Source: an uncultured Comamonas sp.
Lineage (GTDB): Bacteria > Pseudomonadota > Gammaproteobacteria > Burkholderiales > Burkholderiaceae_C
Direction of reading: 5' to 3'
Assembly: GCA_902175065.1 (NCBI GenBank)
Contig: CABIIJ010000011.1
Span: forward strand, 1-64,000
Length of the DNA: 64,000 nt
Of the stretch, positions 48,048 to 57,601 are shown in pieces. The position numbers and the translations under genes were made by a program. Numbering within the stretch: the stretch's first letter is position 1; every line of letters begins with the position of its first letter. The notes beneath the pieces are model-generated. The model saw only the letters and a program-made list of their open reading frames with translations, did not search any database and was not told the DNA's origin.

Positions 48048-50144
48048 TCAGAACTGCTTGCCTTCGGCCACCAGGCGCTGCAAAAGCGGCGCGGGCTGCC
48101 AGAAAGCGGCATCGTCGTGGGGGTTTTGGGCAAAGCGCTGCATGGCGGCCACGACGTTGAACAGGCCGACCTCGTTGGCATGGCACAGCGGCCCGCCACG
48201 ATGCACCGGGAAGCCGTAGCCGAAGATGTAGACCACGTCGATGTCGCTGGCCTTGGTGGCAATGCCTTCTTCCAGGATGTGTGCGGCCTCGTTCACCAGG
48301 CTGAACACCAGGCGCTGGACGATTTCCTCGTCCGCAATCTTGCGCGGCGTGATGCCCTGGGCCTGGCGGTTGGCGGCGATCATGGCCACCACGTCGGCGT
48401 TGGGGATGGCGTTGCGCTTGCCCGGCAGGTAGTCGTACCAGCCCGCGCCGGTTTTCTGGCCGAAACGGCCCTGCTCGCACAGCAGGTCGGCGGTCTTGCT
48501 GTATTTGATGTCCGGGCGCTCCACGGCACGGCGCTTGCGGATGGCCCAGCCGATGTCGTTGCCCGCCAGGTCGCTCATGCGGAACGGCCCCATGGCAAAG
48601 CCGAATTTTTCGGCCGCCTTGTCGACCTGTTCGGGCGTGCAGCCTTCGTCCAGCAGAAAACCGGCCTGCTGGCTGTAGCGCTCGATCATGCGGTTGCCGA
48701 TGAAGCCGTCGCACACGCCCGAAAGCACCGCTGTCTTGCGGATTTTTTTCGCCACGGCCATGACGGTGGCCAGCACGTCCTTGGCGGTTTTCGCGCCGCG
48801 CACCACTTCCAGCAGCTTCATGATGTTGGCCGGGCTGAAGAAGTGCAGGCCCACCACGTCCTGCGGGCGCTGGGTGAAGGCGGCGATCTGGTTCAGGTCC
48901 AGCGTGGAGGTGTTGCTGGCCAGGATGGCGCCGGGCTTGGCCACGGCATCCAGTTGCGTGAACACGGCCTGCTTGACGCCCATGTCCTCGAACACGGCTT
49001 CGATGATCAGGTCGGCATCCTTCAGGTCGGCATAGTCCAGCGTGGTGGAGAGCAGGGCCATGCGCTGCTCGTACTTGTCCTGCTTGAGCTTTTTCTTGGC
49101 CACCTGCCCTTCGTAGTTCTTGCGGATGGTGGCAACGCCGCGCTCCAGCGCTTCCTGCTTCGTTTCCAGGAGCTTGACCGGCACGCCAGCATTCAAGAAG
49201 TTCATGGCAATGCCGCCACCCATCGTGCCTGCACCGATGACAGCTACGCTTTCAATAGTACGCAAGGGGGTGTCGGCAGGTACGTCCGGAATCTTGCTGG
49301 CGGCCCGCTCGGCAAAGAACAGGTGGCGCAACGCCCGCGATTCGGGGGTGAACATCAGTTGCAGGAACAGGTCGCGCTCGGTGGCCAGGCCGTCGGCGAT
49401 TTTTTTCCGGGTGGCCGCTTCCACCGCATCCACGCACTTGGCCGGGGCGGGGAAGTTTTTCGCCATGCCCTTGACCATGTTGCGGGCAAACTGAAAATAG
49501 GCATCACCCTGCGGGTGCCGGGCACGCAGGTCACGCACCAGGGGCAGCGGACGGGTGCCAGCCACGCTGCGGGCCAGGGCCAGCGCTTCTTCTCCCAGGC
49601 TGGCGGCACTGGCCGCCAGTCGGGTGATGAGCTTTTGCCCCGGCACCTGGGCCAGCAGGGCAGCAGGCACCGGCTCGCCGCTGACGATCATGTTCAGCGC
49701 CGGCTCCACCCCCAGGGCACGCGGCAGGCGCTGCGTGCCGCCTGCGCCGGGCAGCAGGCCCAGCTTCACTTCGGGCAGGCCCAGCTTGCAATCGGGGGCG
49801 GCAATGCGGTAGTGGCAGGCCAGCGACAGCTCCAGCCCGCCGCCCATGCAGACGCTGTGCAGCGCCGCCACCACGGGCTTGCTGCAGGCTTCCACCATGG
49901 CAATCAGGGTGTGCAGGTTGGGTTCGGCAAACGCGGCATCCTGGCCGAACTCGGTAATGTCGGCACCACCGGAAAACGCCTTGCCCGCGCCGGTCAGCAC
50001 GATCGCCTGCACCTGAACATCGTCCTGGGCGCGTTGCAGGCCAGCGGCCAGCGCCTGGCGCATGGCCAGCCCCAGGCTGTTGACAGGGGGCAGATCAAGG
50101 GTCAGCACAGCCACATCGGTGTGGACTTGGTAATGAACCGTCAT
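48048..50144 (-). CDS. fadB: bifunctional enoyl-CoA hydratase / 3-hydroxyacyl-CoA dehydrogenase
   Basis: This 698-residue protein has an N-terminal crotonase domain ([30 protein letters not shown] with the catalytic Glu, [17 protein letters not shown]) and a C-terminal NAD-dependent dehydrogenase ([20 protein letters not shown] from about 295; [22 protein letters not shown]). It performs the middle two steps of beta-oxidation. The ATG follows AAGGAG by 7 bases; a GTG codon directly before it is in frame but not needed. A TetR-style palindrome lies just upstream. Confidence 0.95.
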   Translation of the reverse strand: MTVHYQVHTDVAVLTLDLPPVNSLGLAMRQALAAGLQRAQDDVQVQAIVLTGAGKAFSGGADITEFGQDAAFAEPNLHTLIAMVEACSKPVVAALHSVCMGGGLELSLACHYRIAAPDCKLGLPEVKLGLLPGAGGTQRLPRALGVEPALNMIVSGEPVPAALLAQVPGQKLITRLAASAASLGEEALALARSVAGTRPLPLVRDLRARHPQGDAYFQFARNMVKGMAKNFPAPAKCVDAVEAATRKKIADGLATERDLFLQLMFTPESRALRHLFFAERAASKIPDVPADTPLRTIESVAVIGAGTMGGGIAMNFLNAGVPVKLLETKQEALERGVATIRKNYEGQVAKKKLKQDKYEQRMALLSTTLDYADLKDADLIIEAVFEDMGVKQAVFTQLDAVAKPGAILASNTSTLDLNQIAAFTQRPQDVVGLHFFSPANIMKLLEVVRGAKTAKDVLATVMAVAKKIRKTAVLSGVCDGFIGNRMIERYSQQAGFLLDEGCTPEQVDKAAEKFGFAMGPFRMSDLAGNDIGWAIRKRRAVERPDIKYSKTADLLCEQGRFGQKTGAGWYDYLPGKRNAIPNADVVAMIAANRQAQGITPRKIADEEIVQRLVFSLVNEAAHILEEGIATKASDIDVVYIFGYGFPVHRGGPLCHANEVGLFNVVAAMQRFAQNPHDDAAFWQPAPLLQRLVAEGKQF

Positions 50145-50170
50145 CACAGGTCTCCTTGGATAGATAAGAA

Positions 50171-50186
50171 TAGAACGAACGTTCTA
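50171..50186. promoter_or_regulatory. TetR-type operator upstream of fadB
   Basis: TAGAACG-AA-CGTTCTA is a perfect 16-bp inverted repeat 27 bases before the fadB start. Palindromes of this form are typical sites of TetR-family fatty-acid regulators in proteobacteria. The regulator is not in the window. Confidence 0.65.
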
Positions 50187-50364
50187 AAAATCACATTCTA
50201 GGGAAGGCCAGCCGCTGCGTTTTGTCCCATCGGGGACATGGCTGGAGCCAATTCCCCCAGGCACTGTTGGATTGCAGACAAACTTGCGGGAAATCCCAGG
50301 GAAAAAACCTGGGGCAAGGGTTGAACAATGCCCCCTTTGTGTTTTCTTTTTCGAGAGTTTGCCC

Positions 50365-51483
50365 ATGCAACGCACCACTTTCCTTCGCGCCAGCATCGCC
50401 CTGGCCGCCGCCAGCCTGATGGGTGCCGCCAGCGCCGCCCCCGATCCCATCCTGATCGGCGTGCCCGCGCCCATGACCGGGCCGAACACGCAGTACGGCG
50501 ATGAACTCAAAGCCGGGGTGCTGACCGCCATCGAAACCCTCAACGCCGCTGGCGGCATGAATGGCCGCCCCTACGAGGCCGTGCTGATCGACGATGCCTG
50601 CGAACCCAAGCAGGCCGTGCAGGCGGCCAACCGCGTGCTCAACTCCGGCGCGAAATTCGCCGTGGCCCACGTCTGCTCGGGCGTGACCGTGCCCGCCGCC
50701 CGCATCTACGAGGACGAGGGCATCGTCGCCATCACCCCCGGCGCCACCGCCCCGCAGGTGACGGACAACCTCCGGGGCCACCACTTCTTCCGCACCATTG
50801 GCCGCGACGACCAGCAAGGCCCGTTTGCCGCCAGCTTCATCACCGCCCGGCTGAACCCCAAAACCGTGGTGGTGCTGCACGACAAGCAGACCTACGGCGC
50901 GGGTGTGGCCCAGCACGTCAAGGCATCGCTGGAAAAACTGGGCACCCCCGTGGCCCTGTACGACGGCATCAACGCGGGCGATAGCGACTACTCCGCCGTC
51001 ATCACCAGGCTCAAGACCCTCAAGCCCGACGTGGTGTTCTTCGGCGGCTATCCCCCGGAAATGGGCCTGCTGCTGCGCCAGGCCAGGGAGCAGGGGCTGC
51101 AAACCCGCTTCATGGGCGCGGAAGGCGCATTCAACCAGAGCCTGGTCGAGATCGCCGGCCCGGCGCTGGAAGGGATGATGTTCACCTACCCCGCCGACTT
51201 CAGCCAGCGCCCGGAAAACAAGGCTGTGGTGCAAGCCTTCGAGAAAGCCAAGCGCCCGGCCAACGGCGCTTACCAGATGCCCGCCTATGCCGCCATGCAG
51301 GTACTGCACAAGAGCCTGCAGGCCGTCGGCCCCGACCCGAAAAAAGTCGCCGACTACATGCACGCCAGCCGCTTTGACACCGTCATCGGCGCCGTCGCCT
51401 TCGACACCAAGGGCGACCTGAAAAACTTCGAGTTCGTCGTGTTCGAACTGTCCAAGGACGGCAGCCGCCGCCTGGTGCGTTAA
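50365..51483 (+). CDS. periplasmic branched-chain-amino-acid-type binding protein, copy 1
   Basis: This 372-residue ABC solute-binding protein has a signal peptide cleaved after AASAA, then the two-lobe Leu/Ile/Val-binding fold (PILIGVPAPMTGPNTQYGDE; PYEAVLIDDACEPKQAVQAA; VVFFGGYPPEMGLLLRQARE). No LivHMGF membrane or ATP components lie next to it. It faces away from fadB across a promoter region. The following gene encodes a close paralogue of the same length. The substrate (amino acid, amide or aromatic acid) is unknown. Confidence 0.9.
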   Translation: MQRTTFLRASIALAAASLMGAASAAPDPILIGVPAPMTGPNTQYGDELKAGVLTAIETLNAAGGMNGRPYEAVLIDDACEPKQAVQAANRVLNSGAKFAVAHVCSGVTVPAARIYEDEGIVAITPGATAPQVTDNLRGHHFFRTIGRDDQQGPFAASFITARLNPKTVVVLHDKQTYGAGVAQHVKASLEKLGTPVALYDGINAGDSDYSAVITRLKTLKPDVVFFGGYPPEMGLLLRQAREQGLQTRFMGAEGAFNQSLVEIAGPALEGMMFTYPADFSQRPENKAVVQAFEKAKRPANGAYQMPAYAAMQVLHKSLQAVGPDPKKVADYMHASRFDTVIGAVAFDTKGDLKNFEFVVFELSKDGSRRLVR

Positions 51484-51527
51484 GGTTAAGGGCTGTCGGC
51501 AAACCCCACAGCTACAGCCCTGTATAG

Positions 51528-51602
51528 TCGGTAGCGTTGCAAATCCTCGCCGTGGCAGTGCCATGGCGAGGATTTACGCCTTGCATCCATCCCGATCCGC
51601 AA
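51528..51602. repeat. decayed 161-bp-type element between the binding-protein paralogues
   Basis: GTTGCAAATCCTCGCC..GGCGAGGATTT (51535-51575) and CATCCCGATCCGC match the core of the 161-bp elements, including the inner palindrome around AAATCCTCGCC. The terminal repeats are lost or strongly changed (AAAACCTGCTCATAG at about 51613). Confidence 0.65.
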
Positions 51603-51644
51603 CGTTGGCTTAAAACCTGCTCATAGACCTTAAAAAACGTGCCC

Positions 51645-52763
51645 ATGCCTCGGACTCATTTTCTTCGTGCCATTATTCCCCTTATTGCAGCCAGTTTGAT
51701 CGGCACAGCAACGGCAGCCCCCGAGCCTATTTTCATTGGTGTGCTATCGCCCATGGCGGGGTCCACTGCCGAATATGGAACCGAACTCCAGGCAGGGGTG
51801 CTCACGGCCATTGAAAAATTAAATACCGCAGGGGGCCTCAATGGCCGTCCGTACGAACCCGTATTGATCGACGATGCCTGCGACCCAAAGCAATCCATTC
51901 AGGCCGCCCACCAAGCCATTCAATCCGGGATCAAATTTGCCGTGGCGCATATCTGTTCGGATGCCACCATAGCCGCCGCAAAAATTTATGAAAAAGAAGG
52001 CATTGTCGCCATTACCCCAGGGGCGACGGCTCCCGAAGTAACCGATGCGCTCCGGGGACGCCACTTTTTCCGCACGATTGGCCGCGATGATCTGCAGGGT
52101 GCCTACATCGCCAGCGTGATCGTTGCCCGCCTCAAAGCCAAAAAAATAGCTTTGCTGCATGACGGCGAGGCCTATGGGGCCAACATGGCCCAATACGTAA
52201 AGAATTCACTGGAAAAATTCGGTGCGCCCATCGCCCTCTCCCAAGGTATTAAGGCAGGGGCCAAAGACTATTCCGACGTCATTACAAAATTGAAGTCCAT
52301 CGCCCCGGATGCGGTTTTCTTTGGCGGATATACCCCGGAAATGGGCTTGCTGTTGCGCCAGGCCAAAGAACAAGGTCTGCAAACCAGATTTATAGGCTCC
52401 GAAGGGGTTTATAGCCCAAGCCTGATGGATATTGCCGGGGCCGCCGTCGAGGGGATGGTATTTGCCAGCCCCATAGATTTCAGTGCCCGGCCAGAAAATC
52501 AGGCTATCGTCGAAACCTTCCGAAAAGCCCGGCGCCCCGCCAACGGCAATTACCAAATGACAGCCTATGCCGCCATGCAGGTACTGCATGAAAGCATGAA
52601 AGCCGTCGGGCCTGACCCCAAGAAAGTGGCCGACTACATGCACGCCAACCGCTTTGGCACGGTCATTGGTTCGGTCGCCTTCGATGGCAAGGGAGACTTG
52701 AAGAATTTCGATTTTGTCGTCTTTGAACTGGACAAAAATGGCGAGCGCAAGCTGGTGCGGTAA
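51645..52763 (+). CDS. periplasmic branched-chain-amino-acid-type binding protein, copy 2
   Basis: This paralogue has exactly the same length (372 residues) as copy 1 and is similar throughout, for example RPYEPVLIDDACDPKQSIQA and VGPDPKKVADYMHANRFGTV. It has a signal peptide ending TATAA. Its codon use is markedly more AT-rich (many ATT, AAA, GAA and CAA), unlike copy 1, so the two did not simply duplicate here recently. A decayed mobile element lies between them. The ATG used is the one aligned with copy 1; a GTG two codons upstream is possible. Confidence 0.9.
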   Translation: MPRTHFLRAIIPLIAASLIGTATAAPEPIFIGVLSPMAGSTAEYGTELQAGVLTAIEKLNTAGGLNGRPYEPVLIDDACDPKQSIQAAHQAIQSGIKFAVAHICSDATIAAAKIYEKEGIVAITPGATAPEVTDALRGRHFFRTIGRDDLQGAYIASVIVARLKAKKIALLHDGEAYGANMAQYVKNSLEKFGAPIALSQGIKAGAKDYSDVITKLKSIAPDAVFFGGYTPEMGLLLRQAKEQGLQTRFIGSEGVYSPSLMDIAGAAVEGMVFASPIDFSARPENQAIVETFRKARRPANGNYQMTAYAAMQVLHESMKAVGPDPKKVADYMHANRFGTVIGSVAFDGKGDLKNFDFVVFELDKNGERKLVR

Positions 52764-52765
52764 CG

Positions 52766-52806
52766 CTGCACAAATGGAGCGATAAGCCTGCGCTGCGGAT
52801 CGATTT
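52766..52806. repeat. fragment of the CTGCAC-AAT repeat family
   Basis: CTGCACAAATGGAGCGATAA followed by GCCTGCGCTGCGGATCGATTT shares the left arm and interior of the 79-bp element at 27654. Only one side is recognisable. Confidence 0.55.
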
Positions 52807-52871
52807 CCATCAATCTGTCGATTTGCTTTCCTTTTTCCCCCTTTGTTCCCCCTCCTCCCCCCCTCCGGTCT

Positions 52872-53579
52872 ATGTCTACTGAAATTTCCCCCGGCCTGAC
52901 CCTTCAGAACACCGCCGCGCTGCACAAACTGGGCGACTACAAGCTCATCGCCTTCGACATGGACTCGACCCTCATCACCATCGAGTGCATCGACGAGATT
53001 GCCGACGTGACCGGCAAAAAGGCCGAGGTTGCCGCCATTACCGAGGCCACCATGCGCGGCGAGATCACCGACTTCAAGGACAGCCTGCGCCAGCGCGTGG
53101 CCAAGCTGCGCGGCGTGACCGAGGCGCAAATGCTGCAAGTGCGCCAGGAACGCCTTCGCCTGTCCCCTGGCGCGGACACCCTGGTGAAAGCCGCCCAGGC
53201 GGCGGGGCTGAAAGTGCTGCTGGTCTCCGGCGGCTTCACCTTTTTTGCCGAATACGTGCGTGGCCTGCTGAACATCGACTTCGTGCGTGCCAACGTGCTG
53301 GAGGCGCAGGACGGCATCCTCACCGGCGGCCTGGTGCGCCAGTGCTGGGGCGACATCTGCGACGGCGCGGAAAAACGCCGCACCCTGCTGGAAGTGGCCA
53401 GCCTGATGGGCATTGCGCCCGCGCAGTGCATTGCCGTGGGCGACGGCAGCAACGACATTCCGATGATGGAGGCCGCCGGTCTGTCCGTGGCCTACCACGC
53501 CAAGCCGCGCGTGCGCAGCGTGGCCCAGGTGTGCATCAACGAAGGCGGGCTGGACCGGCTGCTGGAAGTGCTGCGCTGA
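52872..53579 (+). CDS. serB: phosphoserine phosphatase
   Basis: This 235-residue HAD-family enzyme hydrolyses phosphoserine to serine, the last step of serine synthesis. The nucleophile is Asp29 in FDMDSTLI with Asp31 as general acid, SGGF holds motif II, and GDGSNDIPMMEAAG is motif IV. The N-terminal ACT domain of some SerB proteins is absent. It is followed by an AT-rich palindrome that probably serves as terminator. Confidence 0.93.
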   Translation: MSTEISPGLTLQNTAALHKLGDYKLIAFDMDSTLITIECIDEIADVTGKKAEVAAITEATMRGEITDFKDSLRQRVAKLRGVTEAQMLQVRQERLRLSPGADTLVKAAQAAGLKVLLVSGGFTFFAEYVRGLLNIDFVRANVLEAQDGILTGGLVRQCWGDICDGAEKRRTLLEVASLMGIAPAQCIAVGDGSNDIPMMEAAGLSVAYHAKPRVRSVAQVCINEGGLDRLLEVLR

Positions 53580-53588
53580 ATACCTTCC

Positions 53589-53693
53589 TTTAGCTATAAA
53601 AAAGCAAGCTTCTTCCGTTTTTGAAATAAGGATTTCAGATGCAAAACTATCTGAAATCCTTTGTTCTCAAGCGGAAAAAGCTATTTTTATAAT
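53589..53693. repeat. AT-rich palindromic element, copy 7
   Basis: TAGCTATAAAAAAGCAAGCT and CGGAAAAAGCTATTTTTATA flank the inner dyad AAGGATTTCAGATG..CTATCTGAAATCCTT (53628-53661), the longest perfect inner stem of the family. It follows serB and has T runs at both edges. Confidence 0.85.
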
Positions 53694-53716
53694 TACACCT
53701 ACACCACATCAGTGCT

Positions 53717-53745
53717 TTGAGCATAAAAAACCGATTTCTTATAAC
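53717..53745 (+). promoter_or_regulatory. promoter for metQ with overlapping dyad
   Basis: TTGAGC (53717-53722) and TATAAC (53740-53745) are 17 bases apart, a standard sigma-70 arrangement. The perfect dyad TTTCTTAT-AACCAA-ATAAGAAA (53735-53756) covers the -10 box, as an operator would. The leader to the metQ start is about 115 bases and shows no riboswitch I recognise. Confidence 0.6.
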
Positions 53746-53868
53746 CAAATAAGAAAAGATTCCGATGCGCCCCCGCCAACCGCACTAGACTATGCGCCTT
53801 GTCACGCCACGGCCTGCGGCAGCAACCCGACGGCCCTGGGAATCCCCACAACCTGTTTATTGACCACC

Positions 53869-54654
53869 ATGTTGAAAAAAACCCTGACTGCCGTCGCCAT
53901 CGCCACCCTGGCGTTCACCGCCCAAGCTGCCGACGTGCTCAAAGTGGCCGCCACCGCCGTGCCGCACGCTGAAATCCTGAACTTCATCAAACCCCAGCTC
54001 AAGGCCGACGGCATCGAGCTGCAAGTGCGCGAATTCAGCGACTACGTGCAGCCCAACGCCGCCGTGGAAGACAAGCAGCTCGACGCCAACTTCTTCCAGC
54101 ACCAGCCCTACCTGGACAGCTACAACAAGGATCGCAAGAGCAGCCTGGTCACCGTGCCCAACGGCAAGGTGCACGTCGAGCCGTTCGGTGCCTACTCCAG
54201 CAAGGTCAAGACCGTGGCCGAGCTGAAGGACGGCGCAACGGTGGCCATCCCCAACGACCCCTCCAACGGTGGCCGCGCCCTGATCCTGCTGGCAAAGCAA
54301 GGCCTGATCGAGCTGAAAGACCCCGCCAGCCTGACGCCCACGCCCCTGGACATCGTGAAGAACCCCAAGAAACTCAAGTTCAAGGAACTGGAAGCCCCCC
54401 TGCTGCCCCGCGCCCTGGCCGATGTGGAGCTGGCGCTGATCAACACCAACTACGCGATGGAAGCCAAGCTCAACCCCACCAAGGATGCGCTGTTCATCGA
54501 GGGCGCTGATTCGCCCTACACCAACATCGTCGCCGCTCGCAAGGACCGCGCCGAAGGTGCCGACATCGCCAAGCTGATGAAAGCCCTGCACAGTCCCGAA
54601 GTGAAGAAATTCATCGAAGAGAAATACAAGGGCGCCGTGGTGCCCGCGTTCTAA
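53869..54654 (+). CDS. metQ: MetQ/NlpA-family substrate-binding protein
   Basis: This 261-residue periplasmic protein belongs to the D-methionine-binding family. A signal peptide ends AQAAD with no lipobox cysteine, so unlike E. coli MetQ it is probably soluble. The fold is represented by VPHAEILNFIKPQLKADGIE, FSDYVQPNAAVEDKQLDANF, and PNDPSNGGRALILLAKQGLI. No metN or metI adjoins it. The ATG used gives MLKKTLTAVA; a TTG three codons upstream is possible. Confidence 0.9.
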   Translation: MLKKTLTAVAIATLAFTAQAADVLKVAATAVPHAEILNFIKPQLKADGIELQVREFSDYVQPNAAVEDKQLDANFFQHQPYLDSYNKDRKSSLVTVPNGKVHVEPFGAYSSKVKTVAELKDGATVAIPNDPSNGGRALILLAKQGLIELKDPASLTPTPLDIVKNPKKLKFKELEAPLLPRALADVELALINTNYAMEAKLNPTKDALFIEGADSPYTNIVAARKDRAEGADIAKLMKALHSPEVKKFIEEKYKGAVVPAF

Positions 54655-54685
54655 AAACCGCGAAAAACCACGTCACCCCCCCACC

Positions 54686-54722
54686 AACGCCGCGCAGGGA
54701 TGCCTCCCGCGCGGCGTTTTTT
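54686..54722 (+). terminator. terminator after metQ
   Basis: ACGCCGCGC and GCGCGGCGT pair in a 9-bp stem with a 13-base loop followed by TTTTTT. It separates metQ from the exporter gene. Confidence 0.9.
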
Positions 54723-54757
54723 ACCGCCGGATTCGTCCTTCCTGTGTCCCTGTATCC

Positions 54758-55672
54758 ATGAACGATTCGCGCCCGTCACGGGCTCCTTTTGCGTTGTCCC
54801 GCCAGGAGCTGGCGCTCATTGTGGTCACGATGGTCTGGGGGACGACGTTCCTGGTCATCCACCTTGCCATGCGCCACAGCGGGCCGCTGTTCTTCGTAGG
54901 AATCCGCTTCCTCATTGCCGGGGCGATCACGGCGCTGCTGTTTCGCAGGAGCCTGAACGGGCTGACCCGGCGCGAAGTCAAGGCCGGGTCGGTGATCGGC
55001 GTGGCGCTCTTTGCAGGCTACTGGCTGCAAACGTATGGGCTGCAAACCATTTCGAGCAGCCAGTCGGCGTTCCTGACGGCGCTGTACGTGCCGATGGTGC
55101 CGCTCCTGCAATGGGCGATGCTGCGGCGGCCACCGCATTTCATGAGCTGGCTGGGCGTGGCATTCGCGTTTGCCGGGCTTCTCCTGCTGGCCGGGCCGCA
55201 GGCCGGGGGGATTTCCCTGAGCACGGGCGAGATCGCCACCGTGGCCTCGGCGCTGGCGATCGCCGCAGAAATCATTCTTATCAGCCGGTACGCCACGTCG
55301 GTCGACAGCCGCCGCGTCACCATCGTGCAACTGCTGGTCGCCGGGGCCTTGTCCCTGCTGCTGATGCCGGCTGCCGGCGAGGGCATTCCCGCGTTCTCCT
55401 GGGTCTGGCTGTGTGCCGCAGCGGGCCTGGGACTGGCCAGCGCCATCATCCAGTGGACGATGAACTGGGCACAAAAGTCGGTATCGCCAACCCGCGCCAC
55501 GCTCATCTACGCCGGGGAGCCGGTGTGGGGCGGCGTGGTCGGGCGGCTGGCCGGCGACCGGCTCCCGGCGCTGGCCTTGCTGGGCGGTGCCTTTATCGTC
55601 ATCGGCGTCATCGTCAGCGAGCTGCGGCCCTCCCTCAGATCCCGAAAAATACCGTCGGTCTCCGAGGGGTAG
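54758..55672 (+). CDS. DMT-superfamily (EamA) exporter
   Basis: This 304-residue protein has about ten helices in two EamA repeats (ELALIVVTMVWGTTFLVIHL; VSPTRATLIYAGEPVWGGVV). Proteins of this type export amino acids or other metabolites. It begins at an ATG 36 bases beyond a terminator and is followed by a hairpin TTGCGAAAAAG / CTTTTTCCGCAA (55701-55727). The substrate is unknown. Confidence 0.9.
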   Translation: MNDSRPSRAPFALSRQELALIVVTMVWGTTFLVIHLAMRHSGPLFFVGIRFLIAGAITALLFRRSLNGLTRREVKAGSVIGVALFAGYWLQTYGLQTISSSQSAFLTALYVPMVPLLQWAMLRRPPHFMSWLGVAFAFAGLLLLAGPQAGGISLSTGEIATVASALAIAAEIILISRYATSVDSRRVTIVQLLVAGALSLLLMPAAGEGIPAFSWVWLCAAAGLGLASAIIQWTMNWAQKSVSPTRATLIYAGEPVWGGVVGRLAGDRLPALALLGGAFIVIGVIVSELRPSLRSRKIPSVSEG

Positions 55673-55816
55673 GTGGATGCCGGCGTGCCATCGGCACATA
55701 TTGCGAAAAAGAGAACTTTTTCCGCAAGGGCTCACCCGACAATCGCAGCCATGCCGCTGGCGCAGGCCAGCGCATGACATCCGGCAACACCAGGTTTGGA
55801 ACGGGGAGGTTCGCAC

Positions 55817-57172
55817 ATGAGCACGAAACACTACGACTACATCGTCATCGGAGGCGGCAGCGGCGGCATCGCCTCCGCCAACAGGGCCGCCTTGTACGGC
55901 AAGTCCTGTGCGCTGATCGAGGCCGGGGCCATCGGCGGAACCTGCGTCAACGTCGGCTGCGTGCCGAAGAAGGTCATGTGGCACGCGGCGCAGATTGCCG
56001 AGGCCATCCACCGCTACGGCCCGGACTATGGCTTCGATACCACCGTGGAGCGTTTCGATTGGGCCCGCCTGATTGCCAACCGCAGCGCCTACATCGAGCG
56101 CATCCACGCCTCCTACAACGCCAGCCTGGCGCGTAACAAAGTCGACGTCCTCCACGGCTTTGCCCGCTTGGCCGATGCCCGCACCGTCGAAGTCAATGGC
56201 GAGCGGCTGGGCGCCGGCCACATCCTCGTCGCCACCGGCACCCGGCCCGCCCGCCCGCGCATTCCGGGCGCGGAGTACGGGCTGGATTCCGACCAGTTCT
56301 TCGCGCTGCCGGCGCTGCCCAGGCGCACCGCCGTCGTGGGCGCAGGCTACATCGCGGTGGAACTGGCAGGCGTGCTCCACGCCCTGGGCTCGCAGACGCA
56401 CCTGTTCATCCGCCACGAGACGCCGCTGCGCCACTTCGACCCGATGCTGCGCGAAACCCTGGTGCAAGTGATGGAAGCCGACGGGCCAACGCTGCACCGG
56501 CACGCCGCCCCCAAGGCCATCGTCAAGAACGCGGACGGCAGCCTGACCCTGCAACTCGACAATGGCCAAAGCCATGTCGCCGACTGCGTGGTGTGGGCCA
56601 TCGGCCGTCAACCGGACACATCCGGCCTGGGGCTGGAAGCGGCGGGCGTGGCGCTCAGCAGCACCGGCCACATCCAGGTGGACAAGTACCAGAACACCAG
56701 CACGCCCGGCATTTATGCCGTGGGGGACATCACTGGCCGCATTGACCTGACGCCAGTGGCAGTCGCTGCCGGAAGGCGCTTGTCCGAACGCCTGTTCAAC
56801 GGCAAGCCGGACGAACACCTGGTCTATGAAGATGTCCCGACCGTGGTGTTCAGCCATCCCCCCATCGGCACCGTGGGCCTGAGCGAGCCGCAGGCACGCC
56901 TGCAGCATGGCGATGCACAGGTGAAGGTCTATCACACCGCATTCACCGCCATGTATACCGCCGTCACCCGGCACCGGCAGCCAGCGCGGATGAAGCTGGT
57001 ATGCGTCGGCCCCGAGGAACGCGTGGTCGGGATTCACGGCATCGGCCACGGCATGGACGAAATCCTCCAGGGCTTCGCCGTCGCCCTGAAAATGGGCGCC
57101 ACCAAAAAGGATCTGGACAACACCATCGCCATCCATCCCACGGCGGGCGAAGAGTTCGTGACGATGCGTTAG
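55817..57172 (+). CDS. gor: glutathione-disulfide reductase
   Basis: This 451-residue NADPH-dependent flavoenzyme keeps glutathione reduced. The disulphide is Cys43/Cys48 in [16 protein letters not shown], the NADPH fold is [20 protein letters not shown] with the Arg-rich loop [11 protein letters not shown], and the C-terminal dimer motif is [18 protein letters not shown] lies 7 bases before the ATG; the frame starts slightly earlier without a site. The length is close to that of E. coli Gor. It is a stand-alone gene. Confidence 0.94.
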   Translation: MSTKHYDYIVIGGGSGGIASANRAALYGKSCALIEAGAIGGTCVNVGCVPKKVMWHAAQIAEAIHRYGPDYGFDTTVERFDWARLIANRSAYIERIHASYNASLARNKVDVLHGFARLADARTVEVNGERLGAGHILVATGTRPARPRIPGAEYGLDSDQFFALPALPRRTAVVGAGYIAVELAGVLHALGSQTHLFIRHETPLRHFDPMLRETLVQVMEADGPTLHRHAAPKAIVKNADGSLTLQLDNGQSHVADCVVWAIGRQPDTSGLGLEAAGVALSSTGHIQVDKYQNTSTPGIYAVGDITGRIDLTPVAVAAGRRLSERLFNGKPDEHLVYEDVPTVVFSHPPIGTVGLSEPQARLQHGDAQVKVYHTAFTAMYTAVTRHRQPARMKLVCVGPEERVVGIHGIGHGMDEILQGFAVALKMGATKKDLDNTIAIHPTAGEEFVTMR

Positions 57173-57259
57173 CCTGCTGCCATATCCTCCCCAGCCCCCT
57201 TACCCAAATCCCCAGGTGCTGGCATGATGCGCGGCTGATTTACGTCAAGGACATTCAGG

Positions 57260-57571
57260 ATGACAGACAACACCCCTTCCGTCGCATTGGAAAAAGCCAT
57301 CACCCAGGGACTGAGCGAGGTCACGCGCGAGCGCACCCTCTCCATCCACGCGCAGCAAATGGGCTCGGGCAACCCGAAAATCATCAACTTCCGGGGCGAC
57401 ATCGCCGAGAACTACCAGTACGACAAGATCAAGCCCCTCCCGGCCAAGGCCCAGGCCATGGGCAACGTGGTCGTCATCCAGGGCGAAAGCCAGAAAACCG
57501 GGCAGACCGGCCAGTATCAGATTCTGGCCAACCAGTGGGGGCTGCTGGAGGCCCTGGCCCGCCTGGATTGA
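57260..57571 (+). CDS. conserved hypothetical protein, 103 residues
   Basis: This small soluble protein is not recognised. It has a predicted N-terminal helix (SVALEKAITQGLSEVTRERT), then GSGNPKIINFRGDIAENYQY, DKIKPLPAKAQAMGNVVVIQ and QTGQYQILANQWGLLEALAR. There is no signal peptide, membrane span or known motif. AAGGAC lies 8 bases before the ATG, so it is translated. It ends 31 bases before the convergent DUF2721 gene. Confidence 0.7.
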   Translation: MTDNTPSVALEKAITQGLSEVTRERTLSIHAQQMGSGNPKIINFRGDIAENYQYDKIKPLPAKAQAMGNVVVIQGESQKTGQTGQYQILANQWGLLEALARLD

Positions 57572-57601
57572 GCATTACCCGGCGCCACGGCGGCGCGGCG
57601 C

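Noticed and set aside
53860-53868. metQ lipoprotein start at TTG
   Set aside because: It adds three residues only and does not create a lipobox. The ATG at 53869 gives an ordinary signal peptide.
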